A DNA stretch of 64,000 bases from Negativicutes bacterium (GTDB lineage Bacteria > Bacillota > JAAYKD01), in the NCBI GenBank assembly GCA_021372785.1, contig JAJFTT010000048.1, positions 1 through 64,000 on the forward strand, in the 5' to 3' direction. The notes beneath the pieces were generated by a model. The model was not told the origin of the DNA and did not search any database. It saw nothing but the letters and a program-made list of their open reading frames with translations. Of the stretch, positions 29,465 through 37,638 are shown piece after piece (the first letter of the stretch is position 1; each line of letters opens with the position of its first letter). The position numbers and the translations under genes are program-made.

Positions 29465-30280
29465 ATGAATCAAGTCGCAGCTTTGCCGCCGCAGTGGCTG
29501 AAAAAAGCCAAAGTGCTTATCTTGGATCTGGATGGCACCATCTATCTGGGCGGACGGCTTTTCCCTTTTACGCAGCGCTCTTTACAGGAAATCAGCGACA
29601 GCGGCCGGCGTTATGTCTTTTTCACCAACAATTCTTCCCGCAGTGTGACGGATTATCGGGAAAAATTGGCATCTATGGGCGTCAAAACCGCAGAGAATCA
29701 GCTCTATAACGCAACACAGGTTTTATTAGAGGTTTTGCAGCAAAGACAGACAATCCCTACTGTTTTTGTAGTCGGTACGCAAAGCTTGCAAAAAGAATTC
29801 AGCCGGGCGGGATTTCAATGCAGTACGGCTGCCGATCTTGTCGTCCTGGGTTTTGATACGGAGCTGACCTATGATAAAGTAAAGACAGCCTGCGATTTAA
29901 TTCGGCAGGGAGTGCCGGTCGTCGGGATCAATCCGGACTTGAATTGCCCGGTGGAGAACGGCTTTCTGCCCGATTGCGGTTCCATTGCCGCCCTGATCAC
30001 GGCTTCGACCGCTGTCAAAGTGGAGTTTTACGGCAAACCGAGCCGCTCTACCTTGGAGTTTCTCCTACGAAAAACCGGCGTCCGCGAGGAAGAGCTCATT
30101 TTTGTCGGTGACCGCCTTTATACGGATATCGCGATCACAGAGGGCAGCCGGGCGCACAGTGTTTTGGTTTATTCCGGTGAGACAAAAAAAGGCTCCGCCG
30201 AAAATTCGCAGTGCAAGCCGGATTTGGCTTGCGCAAATTTGGCAGAGCTGACTGCGCTGCTGAAAAAAGCAGACGGTTAA
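29465..30280 (+). CDS. HAD-IIA family phosphatase (NagD-like)
   Basis: 271 residues. Nucleophile motif LDLDGTIYLGG near 19-29 (family form DxDGxxxxG), the FFTNNSSRS motif II, the capping domain with FVVGTQSL, and the acidic motif FVGDRLYTDIAIT. Members dephosphorylate sugar phosphates, 2-phosphoglycolate or nucleotides; the substrate here is unknown. Its TAA shares the TTAA word with the stop of the convergent gene. Confidence 0.85.
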   Translation: MNQVAALPPQWLKKAKVLILDLDGTIYLGGRLFPFTQRSLQEISDSGRRYVFFTNNSSRSVTDYREKLASMGVKTAENQLYNATQVLLEVLQQRQTIPTVFVVGTQSLQKEFSRAGFQCSTAADLVVLGFDTELTYDKVKTACDLIRQGVPVVGINPDLNCPVENGFLPDCGSIAALITASTAVKVEFYGKPSRSTLEFLLRKTGVREEELIFVGDRLYTDIAITEGSRAHSVLVYSGETKKGSAENSQCKPDLACANLAELTALLKKADG

Positions 30281-30918
30281 ATGTTGATCCCTTTTAAGAA
30301 AAGCTCCGTGTTAAAATACTTGGCAGCATCGTCAATCAAAAGCGCTTCTGCCGTTAAAAATTTTATCAGCAGGCGGGCGCTGCCTTTACCGCCGCCGGCA
30401 CCGGGTGCGGCAACGAGGGCGCAGGAGAACTCGCTGCCGCGCAGCGCGATGCTGTAACGTTCCTCACTGTAAAATAAGAAGGGCGAACGGAGCTTGACAC
30501 AAGTCAGCGGCGTCAGCTGAACTTGTTCGATCTCGCTGACGGCGGTGCGGTTCGACTTGATCACCAGATCAAAGCAGCCGCTGAAGCCAAAATAGACGGC
30601 CAGTTGATCCGCCGCTTCCAGACCAATAATCCGGCCGGCGTGATCAGCAAACCTAGGCGGCAGACGCGCGCCGTTGTCATTGCTGAGGTCGAGCACTTCC
30701 CTTTGCTTCATTAATTGGCGTTCAAGCCGGCTGAGAACCTGAGAGACACCGTTCTGTTCTTTCTCCGCCAGAAAAGCAATATCCGCCGCCGTTAAGCTGG
30801 AAAAAAGCAGACTGGGGATCTGGTAAAACTCTCCCAGATACTGCAGATTCAAAGGCTGAGAAAAATGGATCGCCCGGTAGACGGAGGCGGGAATGAAGTC
30901 GGCATTTTGATTTTTCAA
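30277..30918 (-). CDS. Conserved-looking protein of unknown function
   Basis: 213 residues from TTG 30918, after GGAAG in the leader. No recognised domain. The sequence is mixed alpha/beta, with a glycine-rich GAGGGKG near residue 177 that does not fit a Walker A motif. It is the second gene after the HD-domain gene on the same strand, 17 bases away, so probably in its operon. The stop overlaps that of the HAD gene on the other strand. Confidence 0.55.
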   Translation of the reverse strand: MKNQNADFIPASVYRAIHFSQPLNLQYLGEFYQIPSLLFSSLTAADIAFLAEKEQNGVSQVLSRLERQLMKQREVLDLSNDNGARLPPRFADHAGRIIGLEAADQLAVYFGFSGCFDLVIKSNRTAVSEIEQVQLTPLTCVKLRSPFLFYSEERYSIALRGSEFSCALVAAPGAGGGKGSARLLIKFLTAEALLIDDAAKYFNTELFLKGINI

Positions 30919-30935
30919 GAGGGTTGCTTCCTTTC

Positions 30936-31595
30936 TTACATCATTACCATTTGATTGACAATCAGGCTGAAGCGCAGTTTCAAAAATTCTGCGGCGCGGC
31001 GGCAGAGCAGCATGCGGCTGATGAAAATCTCAAAATACTCCATCGGCGGGCAGATTTGGGGGTCGATGGTGATATTCAATGTGATCAGGTTTTTTTCCGC
31101 TTCGATCAGCACATCGCAATGCTCCACCGCATAATTGACCCGGTCATGAATATCAAAAGCAGTCGTATTCCGGTTACGCACGCGGCTGCGGCGCACATCA
31201 CTCTTGTCGGCGATGATCAAAGCGGCGCTGATCGGGTTGACTGCGACCGCAGTCGCTTCGTCATGCGTGCCGATGGCGGAGACGATCAAAGCAATTTCAT
31301 CTGCCGGCAGCGCCAGATTTTGCAGCAGAGTGAAGGCCATAATACCACCGCTGTGCGCATGATCCACCCGGTTGACCAAATTGCCGATATCATGCATATA
31401 ACCCGCAATTTGGGCTAATTCCACCATCCTCGCGCTGTAACCTAAGGCTGCGAGAATTTTAGCGGCGCGGTCGGCGCTCAGCAAAGCGTGAGGAAAGGAA
31501 TGCTCGGTATAACCGAGTTCCTTCATCATCTGATCGCTTTGTTCGATGTAGGTATGCAAACTTAAGTTTTCTTTAACTTGTGCAAAAGTGACCAT
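30936..31595 (-). CDS. HD-domain phosphohydrolase-like protein
   Basis: 219 residues. The HD core is seen as H in FPHALLSADRAA, the HD pair in IAGYMHDIGN and the later IGTHDEAT and ADKSDVRR (Asp) metal ligands. HD proteins hydrolyse nucleotides or phosphodiesters; the exact activity cannot be read. AAAGGAG lies 12 bases before the ATG and a strong promoter upstream. Confidence 0.8.
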   Translation of the reverse strand: MVTFAQVKENLSLHTYIEQSDQMMKELGYTEHSFPHALLSADRAAKILAALGYSARMVELAQIAGYMHDIGNLVNRVDHAHSGGIMAFTLLQNLALPADEIALIVSAIGTHDEATAVAVNPISAALIIADKSDVRRSRVRNRNTTAFDIHDRVNYAVEHCDVLIEAEKNLITLNITIDPQICPPMEYFEIFISRMLLCRRAAEFLKLRFSLIVNQMVMM

Positions 31596-31630
31596 AGCTT
31601 TTGTGTTCTCCTTTGAGTTCCTCTGCTTCT

Positions 31631-31658
31631 ATTATACTTGTTTTTATGTTTCTGACAA
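31631..31658 (-). promoter_or_regulatory. Promoter of the HD-domain gene
   Basis: On the minus strand TTGTCA (31658-31653), 16-base spacer, TATAAT (31636-31631). About 35 bases upstream of the start codon at 31595. Confidence 0.72.
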
Positions 31659-31862
31659 GTGGCATCCGAAAAATCAGCGCGGATCAGCCAATCCGGCGGC
31701 CGGCCGCGAAATTGTTTTTGCCTAAAAGGAACGGGAACCTAAAAACCGCTTCGACTAGGTCCAATGGCAAAGAATTTTCAGCGACACCTTGCAAAAGCAA
31801 GCAGGAGACGGTCTTTTTCTTCTCGAATGATAAGTAGCATCAACCGCAAGGAGGAAATTGAC

Positions 31863-33038
31863 ATGGAGAAAATCTATCAGGGCATCCGGGCTGCCGTCGA
31901 AGCGGACAAAGAGCGACTGTTTGAAATCAACGATGCAATTTACGCCCATCCGGAATTGGGCAATCAGGAATTCTATGCTGCCGATCGTTTGACCGCAGCG
32001 CTGCAGACGGCAGGTTTTAGCGTTGAACGTCCTTACCGCGAGATCGCCACCGGGTTTCGTGCGACCTACGATACCGGTAAGCCGGGTCCCACCCTGGCTA
32101 TCATGGGTGAATATGATGCCTTGCCGGATATCGGCCACGGCTGCGGGCACAATATGATCGGGACGATCGCGCTGGGTACCGCTTGTGCCCTGGCAGAAAA
32201 TGCAGCGGCTCTGCGCGGTAAAATTGTGATGCTGGGGACTCCCGCGGAAGAAACCAACGGAGCAAAAGTCGTCTATGCGGCGACCAATGTCTTTGACGAT
32301 ATCGATGCTGCGATGATCGTGCATCCCGGCAGCGAAAATGCGCTCGGCTCGACATCTCTCGCTTTGGAACCGCTGGAGTTTATCTTTCATGGCAAGACTT
32401 GTCATGCTTCCGGCAATCCGGAAGACGGTATCAACGCATTGGACGGCGCTATCCTGACCTTTCAGAACATCAATGCGCTGCGTCAGCATGTGACTTCGGA
32501 TATTCGCATCCATGGTGTGATAACGGAAGGCGGCAAGACACCCAATGTCACGCCGGACTATGCGGTCGCCCGTTTCTATGTGCGCGGTAAAAAACGCGAT
32601 TATCTGGATACCATCGTGGAAAAAGTAAAAAACTGCGCCCGCGCCGCTGCTTTGGCGACCGGCTGCAGTCTGGAAATCAGGACCTACGAATTTCCCAATG
32701 ACAATATGCGCCCCAATGTGCGGATGACCGCTGTCTGGGAAAAGCATCTGCGCGCTCTTGGTATCACTGAATTCAAACCGCTCGATTTGACGGCAGCCGG
32801 AGGTTCCACCGACTGCGGCAATGTTTCACAGAAACTGCCGGCAATTCATCCCCATATCGGCATTACCGGCGGAGTCAAGGTCAGCGGGCACAGCCGCGAA
32901 TTTGCCGCGGCTACGCAGACCGAAGCGGGACACGCCGCCATGCTGGTTGCCGTCAAAGGCGCTGCCTGCACGCTGGCGGATCTCTTGATGAATGACGCGC
33001 TTTTACAGGAAGTCAAAGACGAATTCAATCAGCGCTGA
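31863..33038 (+). CDS. M20 family amidohydrolase
   Basis: 391 residues from ATG 31863 after AAGGAGGAA. Typical M20D start (KERLFEINDAIYAHPELGNQ), metal-site elements GEYDALPDIGHGCGHNMIG and GTPAEETNGAKVVYAAT, and the dimerisation domain with GKTCHASGNPEDGINALDGA. Close to the AbgB/p-aminobenzoyl-glutamate hydrolase group. Cleaves an amide of an acylated or peptidic substrate, unknown here. Cytoplasmic, no signal peptide. Confidence 0.88.
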   Translation: MEKIYQGIRAAVEADKERLFEINDAIYAHPELGNQEFYAADRLTAALQTAGFSVERPYREIATGFRATYDTGKPGPTLAIMGEYDALPDIGHGCGHNMIGTIALGTACALAENAAALRGKIVMLGTPAEETNGAKVVYAATNVFDDIDAAMIVHPGSENALGSTSLALEPLEFIFHGKTCHASGNPEDGINALDGAILTFQNINALRQHVTSDIRIHGVITEGGKTPNVTPDYAVARFYVRGKKRDYLDTIVEKVKNCARAAALATGCSLEIRTYEFPNDNMRPNVRMTAVWEKHLRALGITEFKPLDLTAAGGSTDCGNVSQKLPAIHPHIGITGGVKVSGHSREFAAATQTEAGHAAMLVAVKGAACTLADLLMNDALLQEVKDEFNQR

Positions 33039-33904
33039 GATTCTGTGATCAATGCAGCAAAGAGCCAAAACCAGGCGGTCCGTCGGCCTTCTTCCGGGTG
33101 ATACCCGCCGCAAAGCCCATTTCGCAGCGTACAGGATGAGGAAAGCGAAGCAAAAAGCGATTCGCTTATTACAGATCCTTTGGGATTTTTAACGCTACTT
33201 TGCGCAACGGTGTCGGGACAGAGGACCAAAAGTGCCAATGTTTTATTGCGGCGCCGCTATTTACAATCGATTGAAAGTATCACCGGTGACCGGCAGCTTG
33301 TCTTTTGATCGCCAAGGGACAGCAAACCAAAGATAGCCTGGGGAAATTCGTTTTTCCGGTGTTGAACAATCTGACGGACTTGCTCTCCGTCCTCTGACCG
33401 GAGATTATTGCAAAGGGCTGCAGCAAAAAAAATCGCTGCTGCCCCGCTGCCTTGGTACCTGAAAGCGATGTTTCGGGATACCCGGCGCAACGTGGAAGGT
33501 GGGGACGAAACCTCCTAAAAAGCACAAGCCGAGTAAACGGGCAGCGTCAACAAACTGATGTGGAAACCATTACTCGACTTCTTTATTACGGAACGGGCCG
33601 ATGGGCGTGTGCGCGGAGGAATTCCGGCTCATAGCCATCGGCCTGTTTTTAGATTTTTGGATTTGCCCCAAGCATTGGCATGAAATTGAAAAGCAAAAGA
33701 AAACCCGAACGATCGATAATATCCTTCCGCTGGGAATATGGGGTGAATTGAAATATGCGTGTACTTGCTATATAATTCAAAATATGGCTGCCAAGACTGA
33801 TTTCCGCATCTTATCCTCCCCAAACGCACCTTATCCAATATCGCTTGCTCCCGAAACAAAGTGCATTTATACTTGGGGTATAAATCAAATTGGAGGGTGA
33901 AATT
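33039..33904 (+). other. 866-base stretch without a recognisable gene
   Basis: No frame with a plausible start, ribosome site and length. Some frames are open for 70-80 codons but resemble nothing known. The region looks like decayed coding sequence. It ends with a possible TATAAA at 33879-33884 just before the hydrolase gene. Confidence 0.5.
33592..33650 (+). terminator. Possible terminator in the decayed stretch
   Basis: AACGGGCCGATGG at 33592-33604 pairs with CCATCGGCCTGTT at 33635-33647 (one mismatch), with a T-run to 33650. The loop is about 30 bases, long for an intrinsic terminator. It may have belonged to a gene now lost. Confidence 0.4.
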
Positions 33905-35203
33905 ATGGGAATACTTACATTGGCTTTATTGTTCGCGCTGGAGACATTTTTTCTTGTTTGGGCAATCAAAACAAAGAACAATCACAGGGAAGAAAAAGCA
34001 ATAACCAGCATCGGCTTGCTGGCTTTTTTCGGTCTACTGCTTGTCACAGGGGTTTATGAATGGAGCTTTCGCTATGTGGCTTTTTTGCCCGTGTTGGTTA
34101 TACAGGCTATTATCAGCGCGATCATACTCGTCAGAAAGAGAGAAAAGGAATACCGGCTAAAAAGAAACATCCTTCGTTTCGTAAAGAACTGTTTTATTTT
34201 TGCCTTCGCCCTATCTCTTGCCATTCTCTGTCCTCAATACGAGCAGCCGGAAACGACCGGTGCATATGAAGTGGCGACAGCAAAATACACCTGGACCGAT
34301 TATAGCAGGGTGGATGAGTTTTCGGAGTCTGGTGAAAACAGGGCTTTGACTGTTGAATTCTGGTATCCGGAGACCGTGGATGAGACATATCCCCTTGTCG
34401 TTTTTTCTCACGGTGCGTTTGGATTTTCCGGAAGCAACTACTCCACGTTTGCCGAGCTTGCCTCCAACGGATATGTCGTAGCAAGCATCGGACACACCTA
34501 CCAGGCTTTTTATACGATGGATACAAACGGAAAACTCACCATTGTAGACACCGATTTTATTTATAAAGCGGTTGAAATTAACGCCGTTAACGATACTCAA
34601 CACGAAGAAGAGATTTACAATACCACAAAAGAGTGGATGAAGCTTCGTACCGATGATGAAAACTTCGTTATTAACATGATACTTTCTGAATGCGGCAGCA
34701 ATAAGTCTGATTCGATTTTTTCTATCATCAATACAGAAAAAATCGGTCTGATGGGCCACTCCCTCGGAGGGGCGGCATCCGCGCAGATCGGCAGGATTCG
34801 TAATGATATTGATGCTGTCATCGTCCTTGACGGAACAATGCTGGGCGAAGAGACGGCATTCGAAAACAATGCTGTGGTATTAAATGCAACACCATATCCG
34901 ATTCCACTTTTGAATGTGTATGCGGAAGATCATTACACAAATTCAATGGAGCTTGTCGGAGACGCCTATAATAATTTTTATGCGACACGAAACGCTCTCT
35001 GCGCATATGAGACGGTGTTTCAAGGGGCCGGACATTTGAACTTTACCGACCTGTCTCTATTTTCCCCGGCGCTTGCCGAAATGCTTGGCGTAGGCACGGT
35101 TGACGCGAGGTATTGTATTGAAACAATGAACGAAGTTGTGCTGGAATTTTTCAACGGTTATTTAAAAGAAGCGGGAGAACCGAAAATCGAAAAGGAATAT
35201 TAA
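33905..35203 (+). CDS. Membrane-anchored alpha/beta hydrolase
   Basis: 432 residues from ATG 33905, 7 bases after GGAGGG. Four hydrophobic segments occupy about residues 1-110. The hydrolase domain follows: PLVVFSHGAFGFSGSNYSTF (oxyanion region), nucleophile elbow LMGHSLGGAAS, Asp in VIVLDGTM and a likely His in GAGHLNF near the C-terminus. Resembles PAF-acetylhydrolase or dienelactone-hydrolase-like esterases. Four bases before a LytTR regulator gene, so it belongs to that operon. Base composition looks poorer in G+C than the ribosomal region. Confidence 0.78.
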   Translation: MGILTLALLFALETFFLVWAIKTKNNHREEKAITSIGLLAFFGLLLVTGVYEWSFRYVAFLPVLVIQAIISAIILVRKREKEYRLKRNILRFVKNCFIFAFALSLAILCPQYEQPETTGAYEVATAKYTWTDYSRVDEFSESGENRALTVEFWYPETVDETYPLVVFSHGAFGFSGSNYSTFAELASNGYVVASIGHTYQAFYTMDTNGKLTIVDTDFIYKAVEINAVNDTQHEEEIYNTTKEWMKLRTDDENFVINMILSECGSNKSDSIFSIINTEKIGLMGHSLGGAASAQIGRIRNDIDAVIVLDGTMLGEETAFENNAVVLNATPYPIPLLNVYAEDHYTNSMELVGDAYNNFYATRNALCAYETVFQGAGHLNFTDLSLFSPALAEMLGVGTVDARYCIETMNEVVLEFFNGYLKEAGEPKIEKEY

Positions 35204-35206
35204 ACT

Positions 35207-35662
35207 ATGAAAGTACGAATCAGGCAAATTAGTGATAAGACAGACGAGTGTCTCATTATAGAATGCGTTGAGGTTACACCCGATATCGAGAGCATACGGT
35301 CGTATGCTCTCTCCAAGGGTATGATATTAACGGGAAGTATGGACGAACGTACATATCAGTTCAATCTCTCCGATGTTTTCTATTTTGAGGCGGTTGACGA
35401 GCGGGTCTTCGCCTATACAAAGGGCAGGTCGTATGAACTCAAAATCCGTTTGTATGAGCTTGAAAATGCCTATGCGGATAAACATTTTATACGATGCTCG
35501 AAATCCTTTGTTATTAACCTGATAAAGCTTGAAAGTATAAGCCCGGCTCTAAATGGGCGGTTTACGGCGCATATGAAAAATGGTGAAAAAATCATTATTT
35601 CACGACAGTATGTGCCTGAAATGAAGCGCGCTGTGTTGGGAGGGATAGGAGATGGACTTTAA
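35207..35662 (+). CDS. LytTR-family DNA-binding regulator
   Basis: 151 residues. The C-terminal LytTR domain (about 45-147) shows DVFYFEAVDERVFAYTKGRS and FIRCSKSFVINLIKLESISP, the family pattern. It has no receiver domain; the N-terminal 45 residues are of unknown role. The gene pairs with a DUF3021 membrane protein, the known LytTR plus membrane-inhibitor arrangement in Firmicutes, where the membrane partner restrains the regulator. Confidence 0.88.
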   Translation: MKVRIRQISDKTDECLIIECVEVTPDIESIRSYALSKGMILTGSMDERTYQFNLSDVFYFEAVDERVFAYTKGRSYELKIRLYELENAYADKHFIRCSKSFVINLIKLESISPALNGRFTAHMKNGEKIIISRQYVPEMKRAVLGGIGDGL

Positions 35663-36098
35663 AACTTTTTTTGTGAAAAAGGTTATGATGAGCTTTTTTG
35701 TGTCGGTTACCTGCATTTGTACGGCTATGGCTTTGATTGGAATAGGATTTGAACCCAATACCCGTTTTGGTTATGAAGCGTTTTTATCACCTCTTATCTT
35801 TGGCGCACTTGCATCGATTCCCACGCTTGTGACATACTCAAGGAAAGAATTGTCCTTTCAGCTAGCCGCAATGAGAAATGCGATCCATTTTCTTTTGCTT
35901 GAAGCAGTTATACTTTCGGTTCTCTATTTCGGAGGAATGCTCACAAGCGTAGCTATGGCAATATCGCTTGGAATCTCCATATTTGTAATTGATTTAACCG
36001 TTAATCTGGTTTTATGGATAAATGATAAAAGGATTGCAAAAGAATTTAACAGCGCATTGAAAAAATTGCAAAACGATTATGAAACGGCAAATAGTTAA
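35652..36098 (+). CDS. DUF3021 family membrane protein
   Basis: 148 residues with four membrane segments (about 12-32, 44-62, 76-96, 100-122) and a charged C-terminal helix. The gene overlaps the LytTR gene by 11 bases. In characterised pairs this membrane protein inhibits the LytTR regulator; here that is by analogy. Confidence 0.82.
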   Translation: MDFKTFFVKKVMMSFFVSVTCICTAMALIGIGFEPNTRFGYEAFLSPLIFGALASIPTLVTYSRKELSFQLAAMRNAIHFLLLEAVILSVLYFGGMLTSVAMAISLGISIFVIDLTVNLVLWINDKRIAKEFNSALKKLQNDYETANS

Positions 36099-36126
36099 AA
36101 TCAGGATTGCAATCAATTTTTTCAGG

Positions 36127-36752
36127 AGGCTGTGGCAAAACGGAAAACTGCTGCAGCTTTTATGCTCCAGTATCATTATTCACAAACGGAAAGCAAGCTA
36201 ATACGAACAATAAAAGAAAAAAACAAAAAGGTCAGGTAAAATCTCACCAAAAACAGGGAATATTTTGATTCTTACGATTTTTAAGTCGTAAATTTTTGAA
36301 GTGTCTATCGATTTGATTTTGTTGAATCTTGTTATGTAATTGATTGTTGTTGTTATCCATTGCCGGCAATAGGGTCTCTGCCAAAATCTTTTTATTACCG
36401 CGGAGCAGAAACTGACGAAGACCATAAGCCCGCTTGATTACGCCGGAGGCTCCTTCTGACTGAATGGAGCGATTCATCCGCAACAAGACTCCTTAGCACC
36501 GGCGATCCGCTCTGGCGACTGTTCACGCTGCTCAATGAATTTCTTTGCCCATTCTGCCTGGCTTTCTTCTCCGGCCGGATACGCTTCGGCTGTTGTGATC
36601 TTTTCTTCTGATGTTGCTTTCGTTTTGTACATGATACGAGCTCCTCATGGTGTAGTTGCGAATTTTTTGTTATTTCAGCTGTCTACTTGACAGGGAGCTG
36701 TCCATTTTGCAGCCATTTGGCTCTGCTTTTTGGGGCTGTTTTGTTGCAGCCT
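36127..36752 (+). mobile_element. Internally deleted IS1182-like element
   Basis: The 15-base word at 36127-36141 (AGGCTGTGGCAAAAC) recurs as an inverted copy at 36738-36752 with three mismatches. Between them, on the minus strand, only the C-terminal part of an IS1182-type transposase remains. At about 626 bases it is far shorter than a full element of the family (about 1.6-1.9 kb). Terminal repeats and limits are moderate-confidence readings. Confidence 0.5.
36244..36634 (-). pseudogene. IS1182-family transposase fragment
   Basis: Minus strand. The frame from 36486 downward reads LRMNRSIQSEGASGVIKRAY and LRQFLLRGNKKILAETLLPA, matching the C-terminal catalytic region of IS1182 transposases (NRSIQxEGxFGxIKxDxxxRRF). 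Upstream, a second frame from ATG 36634 (MYKTKATSEEKITTAEAYPA...) probably belonged to the same gene and joins by a frameshift near 36486. No complete protein is possible. Confidence 0.65.
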
Positions 36753-36863
36753 TTTTTTGCTTGTACGGCTCACCGGCGCGGCGTAGCCGGGAAAGAGAAA
36801 TCTGCCCGGGAAAGCAGGGGAAGAATTCAACGAAAAATAAGGAAAAGAAAGCCGGAGAACTAC

Positions 36864-36893
36864 TTGACAGTTGAGCCTCTATTCAATTATAAT
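36864..36893 (+). promoter_or_regulatory. Promoter of the cadC-cadA unit
   Basis: TTGACA at 36864-36869, an 18-base spacer and TATAAT at 36888-36893, both perfect consensus. The operator palindrome begins 11 bases downstream. Confidence 0.88.
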
Positions 36894-36903
36894 GCAGGTA
36901 AAG

Positions 36904-36921
36904 GTTGAATCATGATTCAAC
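36904..36921 (+). promoter_or_regulatory. Palindromic operator for the ArsR/CadC-type repressor
   Basis: An 18-base perfect palindrome, GTTGAATCATGATTCAAC, lies at the expected transcription start, between promoter and gene. ArsR/SmtB repressors bind such sites. In addition, 11 bases from the -35 box (TTGACAGTTGA, 36864-36874) are repeated inverted at 36918-36928, so two nested inverted repeats cover the control region. Confidence 0.82.
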
Positions 36922-36950
36922 TGTCAAAACAGGAAGGAGGAACGTAATCG

Positions 36951-37331
36951 GTGAAAACGGATGTATTTTGTGATTGCGATGTGATCCATGCGGAGAGCGT
37001 CGACGCGGTCCGGCTAAAAATGCCGGATGAGAATAAGCTAACCGATTTGGCTGATTTTTTCAAGGTTCTGGGCGACAGCACGCGAGTGAGAATCCTCTGG
37101 GCGCTGGATGAAAGTGATTTGTGTGTTTGCGATCTGGCGGTCTTACTGAACATGACCAAGTCTGCAATTTCCCACCAACTCAGTGCATTGAAGCAGGAAA
37201 ATCTTGTGAAATCCAGAAGAGACGGCAAAGTCATCTTCTATTCTCTTACTGATGATCATGTGAAAGAGATCTTCGAAAAGGGATGGCAGCATGTCACGGC
37301 ATGCAATCAGATAGAAGCGGAGGCAGTGTAG
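36951..37331 (+). CDS. cadC: ArsR/SmtB-family metal-responsive repressor, CadC type
   Basis: 126 residues from GTG 36951 after AAGGAGGAA. Cys7 and Cys9 in the N-terminal FCDCD and Cys58/Cys60 in LCVCDL form the alpha3N-type metal site of CadC, which senses Cd, Pb or Zn. The winged helix follows (LNMTKSAISHQLSALKQENL, then RRDGKVIFYSL). It heads the operon with an HMA protein and the P-ATPase, and should derepress it on metal binding. Confidence 0.88.
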   Translation: MKTDVFCDCDVIHAESVDAVRLKMPDENKLTDLADFFKVLGDSTRVRILWALDESDLCVCDLAVLLNMTKSAISHQLSALKQENLVKSRRDGKVIFYSLTDDHVKEIFEKGWQHVTACNQIEAEAV

Positions 37332-37405
37332 CGTGAAAAGGAACTGTTTGCATCCTTTTCATCTCTATGTGTGCCTTGAGCACTGCGAAAGGAATGAATT
37401 TTAAA

Positions 37406-37630
37406 ATGAAAAAAACGTATCGACTCGAAGGACTGAATTGCGCCAGCTGCGCGGCAAAAATTGAAAGAGCCGTCAATGGCTTGGATGGAGTCACGTCCGC
37501 CACCCTGAATTTCATGACTACGAAATTGGTGATTGAGGCCGATGAAGCAAAATTGAGCGAAATCGCAGCGGCGGCAGAGAAAATCGTAAAAAAAATAGAG
37601 CCTGATGTCAAATTGAAAAAATTTGATTGA
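37406..37630 (+). CDS. Heavy-metal-associated (HMA) domain protein
   Basis: 74 residues, MKKTYRLEGLNCASCAAKIE..., with metal-binding Cys12 and Cys15 (GLNCASC). In most CadA/ZntA pumps this domain is fused to the N-terminus of the ATPase; here it is a separate protein directly upstream of a pump lacking it. An ATG at 37394 directly abuts the AAAGGA site, so 37406 is favoured. Acts as metal chaperone or detached regulatory domain. Confidence 0.82.
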   Translation: MKKTYRLEGLNCASCAAKIERAVNGLDGVTSATLNFMTTKLVIEADEAKLSEIAAAAEKIVKKIEPDVKLKKFD

Positions 37631-37638
37631 GGTTCGTT

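Noticed and set aside
31755-32747. 330-codon open frame on the minus strand
   Set aside because: Shadow of the M20 amidohydrolase, whose motifs are clear on the plus strand.
36656-36874. Two overlapping 72-73 codon plus-strand frames
   Set aside because: They cross the IS end and the cadC promoter, and have no similarity or ribosome site.
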